A stretch of 64,000 nucleotides of DNA. Origin: an uncultured Litoreibacter sp. Its GTDB lineage: Bacteria > Pseudomonadota > Alphaproteobacteria > Rhodobacterales > Rhodobacteraceae. Positions within the stretch are counted from its first letter, which is position 1. Every line of letters starts with the position of its first letter. This document shows, in pieces, positions 45,673 to 54,289 of the stretch. The position numbers and the translations under genes were made by a program. The stretch spans positions 28,320 to 92,319 of the forward strand of contig CALHHY010000036.1 in assembly GCA_938030665.1 (NCBI GenBank), written 5' to 3'. The notes under the pieces were generated by a model. The model saw only the letters and a program-made list of their open reading frames with translations, had not been told where the DNA came from and made no database searches.

Positions 45673-46146
45673 ATGGCAATCAAGAGCATCTCCAAAATCG
45701 CCCTCATCGGCATGTTTTTCTTATCAGGCGCTGCCCAAGCCGGACCTACGGACGAGGTAATCGCGCAGCTTCAGCAGATGGGTTATAGCGAAATCCGGCT
45801 AACAAAGACGTGGCTGGGACGCTCCCGTATTGTGGCGAAATCCCCGAAGCACAGCCGTGAGATTGTTTTGAACAGCAACACGGGCGAGATTCTGCGCGAT
45901 GCCGTTGACGTTGCGGGGGGCACCGCCACATCGGTGATCCGGTCCCAGACAACGGGTCAGGCCGTGCCGAAATCCGGTCAGACCGGGAACGGCTCCGAAA
46001 ACGTGAATGCAAATGCTGCTGGGAATGGCAACAGCGGCGGCAACGGTGGTGGGAACGGCAACAGTGGCGGCGGCGGAAATGATGGTGGCGGCGGCGGAAA
46101 TGGCGGCGGCAACGGTGGTGGAAATGGTGGAGGGCGCAACAAGTAG
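45673..46146 (+). CDS. Secreted PepSY-like protein with a Gly/Asn-rich tail
   Basis: A 157-residue exported protein. After the signal peptide (IALIGMFFLSGAAQA) comes one PepSY-like unit: VIAQLQQMGYSEIRLTKTWLGR, then REIVLNSNTGEILRD. The last ~55 residues are almost entirely G, N and S (repeated GNGGG/GNSGG), a flexible tail. PepSY units often bind or inhibit partners outside the cytoplasm. The next gene encodes a membrane-anchored LuxR-type regulator, a pairing I recall in other Rhodobacteraceae, so this protein may be its ligand or target. Confidence 0.6.
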   Translation: MAIKSISKIALIGMFFLSGAAQAGPTDEVIAQLQQMGYSEIRLTKTWLGRSRIVAKSPKHSREIVLNSNTGEILRDAVDVAGGTATSVIRSQTTGQAVPKSGQTGNGSENVNANAAGNGNSGGNGGGNGNSGGGGNDGGGGGNGGGNGGGNGGGRNK

Positions 46147-46198
46147 GTCCTGCCCGCTCATAGCGGGTGACGGGGGCTGCTCGATGTCAGAACTGTAG

Positions 46199-46717
46199 AT
46201 GAGCGACACCGCAACTCTTCCATACACACCGAAGCTATCGCATATGCTGGTAGCGGTGCTGGCCGTGCAGGTGGCCTGCGGGATGATCTTTATCTACGAC
46301 ATAATGGCCTCGATCTTCGGCCTCCGAACCAGCCCGATCAACTGGCAGATACGCGAGTTGATCGAAATCGGCGCAATCATGGGGCTGCTTCTTGGCAGCC
46401 TTTTGGGCTTTGTGGCCCTGCGCCGGACCGAGACCAGCTTGCGCAAAGCCGAAGGCCAGGTCCGCGTGGCCTCGGGCGCCTTCATGGAGGTGCTGGAGGA
46501 GCATTTCGAAAGCTGGGGTCTGACGCCCGCTGAACGCGACGTGGCCACGTTTGCCTTCAAAGGCATGTCACTGAAAGAGATCGCGGGCTTACGCAACACC
46601 TCAGAAGGCACGGTCAAGGCGCAGACCAACGCAATCTACCGCAAAGCCGGGGTGAGCGGTCGCTCTCAACTTCTGAGCCTTTTTGTCGAAGACCTCATGG
46701 CCGAGTCGCTGGTCTAA
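46199..46717 (+). CDS. Membrane-anchored LuxR-type HTH regulator
   Basis: A 172-residue protein with two helices (about 15-37 and 55-75), a linker likely to be a coiled coil (RRTETSLRKAEGQVRVASGAF), and a LuxR/GerE helix-turn-helix at about 105-165 (LTPAERDVATFAFKGMSLKEIAGLRNTSEGTVKAQTNAIYRKAGV). There is no receiver or autoinducer domain. The DNA-binding domain must be cytoplasmic, with only a short loop (38-54) in the periplasm. It lies 52 bases after the PepSY-like gene and is followed by a 21-base-spaced direct repeat. Confidence 0.75.
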   Translation: MSDTATLPYTPKLSHMLVAVLAVQVACGMIFIYDIMASIFGLRTSPINWQIRELIEIGAIMGLLLGSLLGFVALRRTETSLRKAEGQVRVASGAFMEVLEEHFESWGLTPAERDVATFAFKGMSLKEIAGLRNTSEGTVKAQTNAIYRKAGVSGRSQLLSLFVEDLMAESLV

Positions 46718-46832
46718 GCGCTCAGGGCGGGCAGACGGTAGTGCCGTGCTGTCAAAATATCTCAAACAAGCCACAACCTTAAAACGGTTTGGAAAACTGA
46801 GATAAGTTTTTCACTGCAGGCCGCCTTTTTCA

Positions 46833-46863
46833 TTTGTTACGTGAGCGGGTAATTTTGTTACGT
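46833..46863. repeat. 10-bp direct repeat with 21-base period
   Basis: TTTGTTACGT occurs at 46833-46842 and 46854-46863, two helical turns apart. It is flanked by GGCCGCCTTTTTC and GGCGGCCTTTTTTC. The spacing fits two regulator sites on one face of the helix, but no gene starts nearby. Confidence 0.5.
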
Positions 46864-47052
46864 CGAAGCGATGGTGCCGTGGCGGCCTTTTTTCAGTCCA
46901 TCTTGGATCGCATTGCATCGGATAGACCCCAACTCCCGATCCAGTGAAACGGAGCTTAGCGGGTGCAGGTGATCACTGCCCCGGTGCGGATCAGCCCTGT
47001 TGAGGCAGTCTGTCAAGGTCGAGACGCAGATCGGAAGACGCGTTACCCGCTC

Positions 47053-47123
47053 TCAGATGTAGCTCATAGATAGACCAGTGGACTTTTGGTCCTTTTGTAG
47101 CGGGTTCGACTCCCGTCATCACC
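47053..47123 (+). tRNA. tRNA-like relic, probably a pseudo-tRNA
   Basis: The 3' half has a canonical T arm, GCGGG-TTCGACT-CCCGT, and an acceptor-like CATCACC. The 5' half has TAGCTCATAGATAGA, close to a D arm, and only four bases (GATG) that pair with CATC. A GGA-CTTTTGG-TCC stem-loop would place UUU (Lys) as anticodon, but lower stem pairs are missing. It is unlikely to be functional and may be a scar from an element that integrated at a tRNA gene. Confidence 0.4.
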
Positions 47124-47251
47124 CGTGGCCATGCGGAGACGCTTTGCGTTCGCCACCCATCCGTTTTTGGTACGTCAACAAAATCGGATGTCTGGTCACG
47201 CCCGTCTGGGACGGTCAGAGCGTTGCAAACCGCAAGGGCTGCAGCGACATG

Positions 47252-47979
47252 ACTGGCTCCTCGATCTCCGCCGCTGCCTGACCCTGACCGAGGGAAATCG
47301 TGCACTGTTGATCCGCAGAGAGCGGATTCGTACCATCTTGGGTGCGGGCGAACCTCTTCTGCGAAGGCCGGATGAGTTCAAGCCCCACGACATCTCCAAA
47401 GGCGCATTCGAGCCGACCTTTGAAAGCGCTTTGCGCCGGTGCCATCCCGACCTGTTTGCAGCAAACCTCACCGAATTCCGCACCGCGGAGAATGAGCCGG
47501 CTGTCATAAGCCTGGATCGGTTCATTGACAGGGTGATGTCGTCTGAGAGCAGGCTGACAGTGTGGACCGACGCAGGTCTCTGGGCCATGACCGGCGTCAA
47601 CCTGCGTGATGGCTTCGATGTACCCGAGGCCCATGTCGCGCTCCTAAGCGTGGATGGCGCTGACGCTTGATGCGCGGCTGGCCGACAAGCTGGTCGTCGA
47701 TGCGGAGGTTGCTGACGCGGTCCGAGCCGAGATGCGCGACATACTAACCGGCTTCGTTGCCGCAGAAAAAGAGGCAGAGGTCAACGTGATCCGGCGCCGG
47801 GAAGAGACAAACGCCACGCATTCGCTTCTTAACACGGCAAGGGTAATGGTTGAGAACCCGGTGATGATCCGCTCAAAGAGCTGGATGCGCTGGAAACCAT
47901 TGCCTGCCGTGTTGAGCGTTTGACCGTTAACAAAGGGGTGGACGGGCTGCTTAATGACATCGCGCGTCTGTGTGGCTGA
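47252..47979 (+). pseudogene. Decayed slipin (SPFH/stomatin family) gene
   Basis: A first frame (to 47670) reads LTEGNRALLIRRERIRTILGAGEPLL, later VPEAHVALLSVDGA, like the N-terminal half of a slipin. A second frame from 47654 reads ADKLVVDAEVADAVRAEM, RDILTGFVAAEKEAEVNVIRRREETN and LLNTARVMVENPVMIR, a slipin C-terminal segment. After about 47875 a third frame continues KELDALETIACRVERLTV and ends GLLNDIARLCG. The central SPFH strands and the segment between VRAEM and RDIL are missing. At least one deletion and two frame changes mean it cannot be functional. Confidence 0.65.
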
Positions 47980-48203
47980 ACAATCGAGCCATCCGCTCGT
48001 CGGTCTACCGGGTAGTCTGGGTTTCTTGCATAGACTGCCGAGAGAGGCATGATGCGCGCCTGACCTAAGCCCCGAATACAGCAGCCACATCGAATACTGC
48101 TGCCAAACAAGCACAGCATTTCTGTTTTTATTATACCGCCACGATGCAACGCTCGATAGGATGCTAGGACTTGCCATCGCCCGCCCCTATCGCAGGAAAG
48201 CAG

Positions 48204-48857
48204 ATGTTCGGCACTGACAAAGTACTTTTCCAGTTTCGCGGCCCATGGGGTATCCCCGTGCAGGTTGCGCCGAGCCTTTTGATGCTGGCGCTGATTTTCG
48301 TATCCCTCCTTGGCACCGCCGATCTGACGATCAGTCTGACCTTTGTCGGGATGATGGTTCTGTCGATCTTCCTGCATGAGCTGGGTCACGCATGGGGCTG
48401 CCGCGTTCAAGGGGTTGGCGTGCGCCGCATTATGCTGCATGGCGGCGGCGGGTTTTGCGAGCATGACCGCGTCCGCTCTGCCGATCAGCAGGAGTTGATT
48501 GTGGCCATGGGGCCAATCGTCAATCTTGCTTTGTGGGCAATGGCCTCCCTAATTTCCCCTTATCTCTCAGACGGCTTGCTGGGCTCGGCCGTTCATTGGT
48601 TTGCTCAGATCAACCTGTTTCTGGCTATCTTCAACCTACTGCCCGTGATGCCATTGGACGGCGGAAAACTGTTTCAACTTGCCCTGATGCGCGTCGTGCC
48701 GGCGGCGCAGGCCACGCGCATGGCCGGATGGGTGGGGCTGGTGCTCAGCCTGATCTGGATCCCAACGATGATCTGGGTGTTTTTCTCTTTCGGGCTGGTG
48801 CTGTTTTTTATCCCACCCGTCAGGCTCCACTGGCAGATGGCACGGGTAGAGACCTAG
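48204..48857 (+). CDS. Site-2 protease family (M50) membrane metalloprotease
   Basis: A 217-residue integral membrane metallopeptidase. The zinc motif is HELGH at 58-62 in a helix, and the third ligand region is NLLPVMPLDGGKL near 150. Four to five helices span the protein, and it has no PDZ or CBS domain, so it belongs to the compact M50 subgroup. Such enzymes cut transmembrane substrates in signalling. ATG 48204 has AGGAAAG five bases upstream. Its stop overlaps the convergent DUF2237 gene by four bases. Confidence 0.87.
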   Translation: MFGTDKVLFQFRGPWGIPVQVAPSLLMLALIFVSLLGTADLTISLTFVGMMVLSIFLHELGHAWGCRVQGVGVRRIMLHGGGGFCEHDRVRSADQQELIVAMGPIVNLALWAMASLISPYLSDGLLGSAVHWFAQINLFLAIFNLLPVMPLDGGKLFQLALMRVVPAAQATRMAGWVGLVLSLIWIPTMIWVFFSFGLVLFFIPPVRLHWQMARVET

Positions 48858-49234
48858 CTTTCCGTGTCCAGCGTATATTGCGTCAGAATATCCAACGGCA
48901 CGATGTCCAGCGCGTTTTGATGCGTGGCGGCTAGATGAACCCGCGGGGCCGCCCCCTCGTCATGGGCTTGCAAAAAACGTGCGGCGCAAAGGCACCAGCG
49001 GTTGCCGGGTTTCAGCCCTGCGAAGCCAAATTCGGGTCGGGGTGTGGACAGGTCATTGCCTAGGTATTTCGACAGGGCCAAGAACTCCGCCGTCATCACC
49101 GCGCAAACCGTGTGGCTACCCTGATCCATCGGGCCGGTATCGCAACAGCCATTGCGGAAAAAGCCGGTCACCGGGTCCATAGAACAGCTTTCTAGCGGTT
49201 GCCCCAAGACATTGAGGGAGGGATCCATATTCAT
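48854..49234 (-). CDS. DUF2237 family protein
   Basis: A 126-residue cytoplasmic protein of the DUF2237 family. It is recognised by NVLGQPLESCSMDPVTGFFRNGCCDTG, then HTVCAVMTAEFLALSKYLGNDLSTPRPEFGFAGLKPGNRWCLCA. Five cysteines are conserved-looking and may bind a metal. No function is known. ATG 49234 or 49228 are both possible starts. It is the last gene of the rplY-pth group on the minus strand. Confidence 0.85.
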   Translation of the reverse strand: MNMDPSLNVLGQPLESCSMDPVTGFFRNGCCDTGPMDQGSHTVCAVMTAEFLALSKYLGNDLSTPRPEFGFAGLKPGNRWCLCAARFLQAHDEGAAPRVHLAATHQNALDIVPLDILTQYTLDTES

Positions 49235-49238
49235 AACA

Positions 49239-50279
49239 TCAGCTTTCCCATTGCGGGCGCCAGTCGATCCAGCGCCCATGAAAATCCGCCCGACCAAGCG
49301 ACATCCGCCCATTGCCCGGCCAAAGGGTGAGCGTCAGCGCGGCACCATCACCCTCATCATCCGCCTCCATCCCCATCCATGCAAGGGGGGCGTCAGCGCT
49401 TGCGCGCAAGCCTGCGTCAAGAATGGCACCTTTACAGAGGTGCTGCGCCTTTGCGGGCAAGTATTGCCAGGCAATCGTGTGGTAAATCAGGTGCGTTTGC
49501 CCTGCCATGGGGGCCTTCAGGCGGTGCGGCAGCCAATCTGCGGCATCTGCCTTGTCAACAAGCTGCGATCCGGCCGCGATGGCCGCATCCGTAAGCGCCC
49601 GCCGCGCCGGTTGATCAGGCCAAAGATACGCCCGCAGACGAAGCAGATTATCCGGCCCGGTCAGCGGGTTAAGATCGCAACCCCTTGCTTGGGCGACGGT
49701 GAAAGGCGTGGCCTCGGGCAATGCTCCGCGCCAATCGGGGCGCAACGTCAACACCGGCCTTGGGTGACCCCTGTGCTGCCCTGAAACCTCAAGGCCAAAC
49801 TGATCGAAATTCAGATTTAGCCCGCCACTCGCCCCGATTTCAGACAGGCAAAGCGGCAGGCCGAACCTTTGGGCCAGAAGATGACCCACGGGGATGAGCG
49901 CTGCGGCCCGGCGCACCTCGTTGGTTTGGGGCGGGCTTTGCATCAGTTCCGCCAACTGGTTCGCATGAACCCGCAGCGCGTTCTCCACCGCGCGCCAGAG
50001 CGCTTCGTCGTCCACCTCATGCGGCGGATAGGTGGCGGCTAAGGCGGCGTCAGATCCGTCAAGCACCAGCGCGTGCAGGCTGCCCGCCAGCCTAAGGGGC
50101 AGGGAGGCGCCGCGACTGCTGCGGTCGCCCGGCCAGTTAATCATCAGGTCTATAAGCTGTGTGCCGGGGCGTAGTTTATCGGCGATCAGCGTCAGCAACC
50201 GCTGCATGAAGGGGGAGCCTAGACGGCCGCAGGCTTTCCCCTGCTCGCGGAATATGTTTGCCAGCGCATCGCGGCTCAC
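49239..50279 (-). CDS. DUF2332 family protein
   Basis: A 346-residue protein with the DUF2332 layout: FREQGKACGRLGSPFMQRLL at the N terminus, EIGASGGLNLNFDQFG near 158, and a C-terminal TLWPGNGRMSLGRADFHGRWIDW. The EIGASGGLNL loop resembles a Rossmann methyltransferase glycine loop, so a SAM-dependent activity is possible but unproven. It overlaps the serine hydrolase gene by four bases upstream and lies four bases before the DUF2237 gene. Confidence 0.85.
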   Translation of the reverse strand: MSRDALANIFREQGKACGRLGSPFMQRLLTLIADKLRPGTQLIDLMINWPGDRSSRGASLPLRLAGSLHALVLDGSDAALAATYPPHEVDDEALWRAVENALRVHANQLAELMQSPPQTNEVRRAAALIPVGHLLAQRFGLPLCLSEIGASGGLNLNFDQFGLEVSGQHRGHPRPVLTLRPDWRGALPEATPFTVAQARGCDLNPLTGPDNLLRLRAYLWPDQPARRALTDAAIAAGSQLVDKADAADWLPHRLKAPMAGQTHLIYHTIAWQYLPAKAQHLCKGAILDAGLRASADAPLAWMGMEADDEGDGAALTLTLWPGNGRMSLGRADFHGRWIDWRPQWES

Positions 50280-51439
50280 AACGCGTTTACGATGGCCCGG
50301 AACACCGCAATGTTCTGTTCGGCCACGCCGTCCTGGCGGAAGTTTCGATCAGCGGCGGTGGTGGCGATGACGACGCCTGCGGGGCGGTTGATGTAGATAT
50401 ATTGCCCGTAAATCCCACGTGCCATGAACTCCCCTTCGGTGGCGCTCACAGGGATCCACCACTGGTAGCCATAGCTGATCTGGCCCGGCACCGTCGGAGC
50501 CGAAGGCGCGGTGCTTTCACTCACCCAATCCGCAGGCACGATCTGGCGGCCCCCCAGCTGGCCGTCCTGGGCAAACATAAGCCCCAGCCTTGCGTAATCG
50601 CGGGTGGTCATGTTTAGCCCGCCAAGCGCGAAGGCCACGCCTTCGCCGTCGGTGATGAAGTAAGGATCGGCCTGCAACCCCATGGGCTGAATCAGCTTCT
50701 CTTCCATCAACTCGGACAAGTCGGTGCCGGTCGCGGCGCGCAATACCATGGCCAGCACATGAGTGTCGATGGAGGTGTATTCCCATTGCTCCCCGGCGGG
50801 GCGGTCCCGCTCGCTCAGGGATGCGGCAAACCCGTCCATGGCCGTGCCAAGCGCCAGCACCCGACCCATGCGGTTAATGTCAGAATAGAAGTCGAGATAG
50901 TCCTCGTTGAACGTCACGCCGGAGGTCATTTGCAGCACATTGCGGATGCTCACCCCATCATAGGCGGAGCCCGCCAGCCGCGGCACAAAGTCGGTCACCA
51001 TGGCGTCAAGATCGTCAATCGCGCCCTCCGCCACCACGATGCCGAACAGCGCGGAGAGAAAGCTTTTCGCAACCGACCAGCTTATCCGCCGGTCCTCTGC
51101 CCCGGTGCCAAGGAAATAATCCTCAAACACGGCGGCACCGTCTTTGAGCACCATGAGGGAGGTCACATTGCGCGCCTCGACCCAGTCTTGCACGGCGGCG
51201 GGCAGCTCTAATTCTGTGCCTTCTGGAATAGGCGTGACCGGACCGGGGCCGCGATCCATCTCACGCCACAGAAACGCGCCGTTCATGTTGGAGAAGTTGC
51301 CCACGATCTTTTCTTCTGCAAACAGGCTGTTGACGGCCAGAAGACGGGTGATTTCCTCACGTTTCCAGATGGCAAGAACAACCGTAATCACGCCAAACGC
51401 CAGCAGAATGCGGAGGGCCCAGATGACGATTTTCTTCAT
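50276..51439 (-). CDS. Serine hydrolase, beta-lactamase class C-like
   Basis: A 387-residue envelope protein. One N-terminal helix (about 5-25) anchors or exports it. The beta-lactamase/transpeptidase fold has the SxxK motif SVAK near 140 with ISWSVAKSFLSALFG, a Y-x-S-like WEYTSIDTH near 225, and a late GIYGQYIYI in place of KTG. This resembles esterase VIII and 6-aminohexanoate-dimer hydrolase relatives more than true beta-lactamases. It overlaps both neighbours by four bases, so it is in the pth operon. Confidence 0.85.
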   Translation of the reverse strand: MKKIVIWALRILLAFGVITVVLAIWKREEITRLLAVNSLFAEEKIVGNFSNMNGAFLWREMDRGPGPVTPIPEGTELELPAAVQDWVEARNVTSLMVLKDGAAVFEDYFLGTGAEDRRISWSVAKSFLSALFGIVVAEGAIDDLDAMVTDFVPRLAGSAYDGVSIRNVLQMTSGVTFNEDYLDFYSDINRMGRVLALGTAMDGFAASLSERDRPAGEQWEYTSIDTHVLAMVLRAATGTDLSELMEEKLIQPMGLQADPYFITDGEGVAFALGGLNMTTRDYARLGLMFAQDGQLGGRQIVPADWVSESTAPSAPTVPGQISYGYQWWIPVSATEGEFMARGIYGQYIYINRPAGVVIATTAADRNFRQDGVAEQNIAVFRAIVNAL

Positions 51440-52140
51440 GAAAACTTGTCCATCAATTTTTGCAGCGCGCTGCGTGTGTCGCGGGCCTCTGGGGCTTTCC
51501 CATCGTTCTTCTCGGTTTTATCGGTCTGCGGGGCAAGGGGGGCGGGCTTTGGCGTGGACTTTGACGAGCGCGGCGGCGCAACCCGCAGGGCAACCGCATT
51601 CAGGAACCGCCCTGTGTCCCCATCTGCCAAATGCGCGGCCCCGTCGGATACACCGCGCAGCATGTCGTCCAGCCAGCCTTGTTCTGCCTTGGCAAAGTCA
51701 TGCAGCACATAGCCTGGCACCTTGTCCTTATGGCCAGGATGGCCGACCCCCATCCGCACGCGGTCGTAATGCGGCCCCACATGCTGGTGAATGGAACGCA
51801 GCCCGTTGTGGCCCGCATGCCCTCCGCCCGCCTTGCAACGCAGCTTGCCGGGGGCCAGGTCAATCTCGTCATGGAAGACGGTCAGATCGGTGCTGTCGAG
51901 TTTGTAGAACCGCAAGGCCTCCCCCACGGATTGGCCGGAATTATTCATGAAGGTCGTGGGTTTGAGCAGGACGATCTTGTCGCCCGACAAACGCCCCTCA
52001 GTAATCTCGCCCTGAAACTTGGTTTTCCACGGCCCAAAGCCATGATCGCTGGCTATGCGGTCAAGCGCCATGAACCCGATATTGTGCCGGTTTCCTGCAT
52101 ATTTCGCGCCGGGATTGCCCAGCCCCACAAAGAGTTTCAT
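51436..52140 (-). CDS. pth: Peptidyl-tRNA hydrolase
   Basis: A 234-residue enzyme that frees tRNA from stalled peptidyl-tRNA. The N terminus LFVGLGNPGAKYAGNRHNIGFMALD holds the catalytic histidine, and the KPTTFMNNSGQSV and HDEIDL segments with the catalytic aspartate are intact. The C terminus is about 40 residues longer than in E. coli, with a Pro/Lys-rich low-complexity tail. It follows rplY, as in many bacteria, but a strong hairpin separates them. Confidence 0.95.
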   Translation of the reverse strand: MKLFVGLGNPGAKYAGNRHNIGFMALDRIASDHGFGPWKTKFQGEITEGRLSGDKIVLLKPTTFMNNSGQSVGEALRFYKLDSTDLTVFHDEIDLAPGKLRCKAGGGHAGHNGLRSIHQHVGPHYDRVRMGVGHPGHKDKVPGYVLHDFAKAEQGWLDDMLRGVSDGAAHLADGDTGRFLNAVALRVAPPRSSKSTPKPAPLAPQTDKTEKNDGKAPEARDTRSALQKLMDKFS

Positions 52141-52267
52141 GCCTGTATTGCCATGTTGTGGACGCTGAACGCCCAGCCAAGATTTGCATTAGTCTTATCA
52201 GAAACTGCGGCTTTGACACAATTCAAAGCAGGTGGCAGTTCGCTGCGTAACACCTGTCTCCAATGCA

Positions 52268-52297
52268 AAAGCGCGGCCTGTTTCGAGGCCGCGCTTT
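52268..52297 (-). terminator. Terminator or attenuator between rplY and pth
   Basis: AAAGCGCGGCCT and AGGCCGCGCTTT form a perfect 12-bp stem with a 6-base loop. Read on the minus strand, after rplY, it ends in CTTTTGC. It should stop most rplY transcripts, with some read-through to pth possible. Confidence 0.85.
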
Positions 52298-52327
52298 GAA
52301 TTCTCCACCGCAGAAGTCAGCTCGAAT

Positions 52328-52981
52328 TTAGCTTTCCTCAGACGCTTCTTCTGCTGGGGCCTCTTCTGTACCCTCTTCGCCCTCTTCATCGTCATCGCTG
52401 GACGCTTTCAGGCCGGATGGCGCAGAAATGTTGGCGATCACGAAGTCCCGGTCAATCGTAGGCTTCGCACCTGCAGGGAGGTTCACGGAAGAGATCGAGA
52501 CATTGTCGCCGATCTCTATCTCGGAGATGTCGATCGTGATGGCATCTGGGATGTCTGCCGCGGTCACAGTCAGCTCGACCTCTGGACGGATCATCGACAG
52601 CACGCCGCCCTTTTTCAGGCCGGGGGAGACCTCCTCGCCGATCACCTCAACTGGGATGAACAGGGCGATCTTGGTGGTCCGCTTCAGGCGCAGCAGGTCG
52701 ATATGGGTGGGCAGGTCCTTAACTACGTCGCGCTGCACGTTGCGGCAGATCACGCGGACGTCGTCCTGGCCTTCCATTTTCAGGTTGAACAGCGTTGCCA
52801 TGAAACGACCATCTTTCAACTTCTTGAACAGAACGTTGAAAGGTATCTGGATGGAAACCGGGTCGGACCCGCCACCATAGACAACACCGGGTACCATGCC
52901 TGCACGACGTGCGGCGCGGGCGGCCCCCTTGCCTGTCCCCGCGCGTGGCTCAACTACAAGATCAGGGATCTCTTTTGCCAT
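52328..52981 (-). CDS. rplY: 50S ribosomal protein L25/general stress protein Ctc
   Basis: A 217-residue bL25 of the long Ctc type. The N-terminal L25 domain (about 5-95) binds 5S rRNA, and the TL5/Ctc C-terminal domain follows. The end is strongly acidic ([14 protein letters not shown]). ATG 52981 has GGAG eight bases before it; the frame extends 83 codons further but that part is not L25. It is divergent from an MFS gene. Confidence 0.95.
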   Translation of the reverse strand: MAKEIPDLVVEPRAGTGKGAARAARRAGMVPGVVYGGGSDPVSIQIPFNVLFKKLKDGRFMATLFNLKMEGQDDVRVICRNVQRDVVKDLPTHIDLLRLKRTTKIALFIPVEVIGEEVSPGLKKGGVLSMIRPEVELTVTAADIPDAITIDISEIEIGDNVSISSVNLPAGAKPTIDRDFVIANISAPSGLKASSDDDEEGEEGTEEAPAEEASEES

Positions 52982-53150
52982 TTGAATTCTCCAAAAATGA
53001 TGCGGCTGCCTCCAAGGGTGTCGGGCCGCTGATGAAGGGCCGCGTATAGGGCGGAATCGCCTTGTTGAAAAGGGGTTTGTTGACCGGCCGCTACAGCCAC
53101 GGCTTTGCCAGACCTTGAGCGTGGTCTGCGAAGCCTGTAGGGCCGGCCTC

Positions 53151-54287
53151 ATGTCCGTTCTATACGCCCTTCGATTGTGCCACCGCCCCGCCGCTGCATT
53201 TATGATTGTGGGTGTTTTCTGGGGCTCCATGGCGGCGCTTGCCCCTCAGCTGAAAGCACAGATCGGGGCGGATGACGCGACCTTTGGGCTGCTATTGCTG
53301 GGTACATCTATCGGGCTTTTGACGACAATGCTGCTTGCACCCATCTTTGACAAAGCGCTTGGCAGCTGGGCGCTGCCCGTGGCCTCGGTCGGTCTGGCGG
53401 CCGCGTTTCTGCTGCCTGGGCTGGCACAAAGCTATGCGTTTTTCTTTGCTGCGATGTGCTGCGCGGGGCTCGCATCCGGTCTGCTGGACGTGTCAATGAA
53501 CGCGCGGGTGTCCGAGCTGGAGGCTGTCCACAACCGCTCCCTGATGAACGCAAATCACGGGATGTTTTCGGTCGCTTATGCCTGCGCCGCCGTTTTCACG
53601 GGCATCGCGCGCGAAGCCGGCTTCGCCCCGCTGACGATATTTGCCATGATCGGCGTCGTCGCTTTGTTGCTGGCAACCCGAACGCGGATGCAGGTCGCCC
53701 CGGTGCCGGACGAGGAGGGCGGCGCCGCCCGTTTTCCCTGGGGTGTCGTGCTGCTGTGCGGCGGGGTCGTGCTGATCGCCTTCATGGCAGAAGCTGCGGT
53801 TGAAAGCTGGTCGGCCCTGCATGTGGAGCGGACCTTGGGCGGGCGCGCGGCGCAGGGCGCGCTTGGCCCCGCGATGCTGGGCCTGACTATGGCCGTCGGC
53901 CGCTTTGGCGGGCAGGCAGTGGCCGAGAAATGGAGCGACCTGACCGTGATCACGGCAGGCGCCGTCCTGTCGGTTATCGGCGCACTGATCGCTGCCGCTG
54001 CGCCAACGCCGCTAGTGGTCTATCTGGGCTTTGGCACATTAGGACTGGGCGTGTCAGCCATCGGGCCGATTGGGCTGGCCATGGTGGGCCGGATGGTCGC
54101 GCCATCGATCCGCACCAAGGCGATCTCCCGCGCTGCCGTGATAGGTTTTGCCGGGTTCTTTGTGGCCCCGGCCGCCATGGGGCTGATTTCCCAGGGGTTT
54201 GGGCTGCGTGCCTCCTTTGTGGCGGTGGCGGTGGTGGTCCTGGGGCTGTTCCCGCTGCAGGCAATGCTGCGGCGGCGGGGGGCCTGA
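53151..54287 (+). CDS. MFS transporter
   Basis: A 378-residue major facilitator superfamily transporter with about 12 helices. The loop after helix 2 is weakly conserved, and [16 protein letters not shown] and [15 protein letters not shown] are typical of the fucose-permease/YbjJ-like branch. The substrate is unknown, possibly a sugar or drug. I use ATG 53151; a TTG start 36 bases earlier is possible. Its stop lies three bases from the end of the convergent lldD gene. Confidence 0.82.
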   Translation: MSVLYALRLCHRPAAAFMIVGVFWGSMAALAPQLKAQIGADDATFGLLLLGTSIGLLTTMLLAPIFDKALGSWALPVASVGLAAAFLLPGLAQSYAFFFAAMCCAGLASGLLDVSMNARVSELEAVHNRSLMNANHGMFSVAYACAAVFTGIAREAGFAPLTIFAMIGVVALLLATRTRMQVAPVPDEEGGAARFPWGVVLLCGGVVLIAFMAEAAVESWSALHVERTLGGRAAQGALGPAMLGLTMAVGRFGGQAVAEKWSDLTVITAGAVLSVIGALIAAAAPTPLVVYLGFGTLGLGVSAIGPIGLAMVGRMVAPSIRTKAISRAAVIGFAGFFVAPAAMGLISQGFGLRASFVAVAVVVLGLFPLQAMLRRRGA

Positions 54288-54289
54288 GA

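Larger units (their letters stand above)
46718..47250. other. Non-coding or decayed stretch after the LuxR-type gene
   Basis: About 530 bases with no gene I can support. It contains the direct repeat at 46833-46863, an inverted pair GGCCGCC (46819-46825) and GGCGGCC flanking that repeat with T-runs, and a tRNA-like sequence at 47053-47123. Open frames across it on either strand read through these elements and look accidental. Confidence 0.5.

Noticed and set aside
46020..46140. Repetitive GGN/AAY-rich DNA that could suggest a repeat array
   Set aside because: The units are irregular and simply encode a Gly/Asn tail; there are no constant repeats with spacers, so it is not a CRISPR array.
46991..47305. 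Minus-strand 104-codon frame
   Set aside because: It runs through the tRNA-like sequence and the start of the slipin remnant and has no recognisable domain.
47125..47670. Intact 181-codon gene
   Set aside because: Only its later part resembles a protein (slipin), and the homology continues in other frames downstream. Its first ~40 codons cover the tRNA-like flank, so it is part of a pseudogene.
52982..53230. N-terminal extension of the rplY frame
   Set aside because: The extra 83 codons are low-complexity and overlap the MFS gene start; GGAG before ATG 52981 fixes the L25 start.
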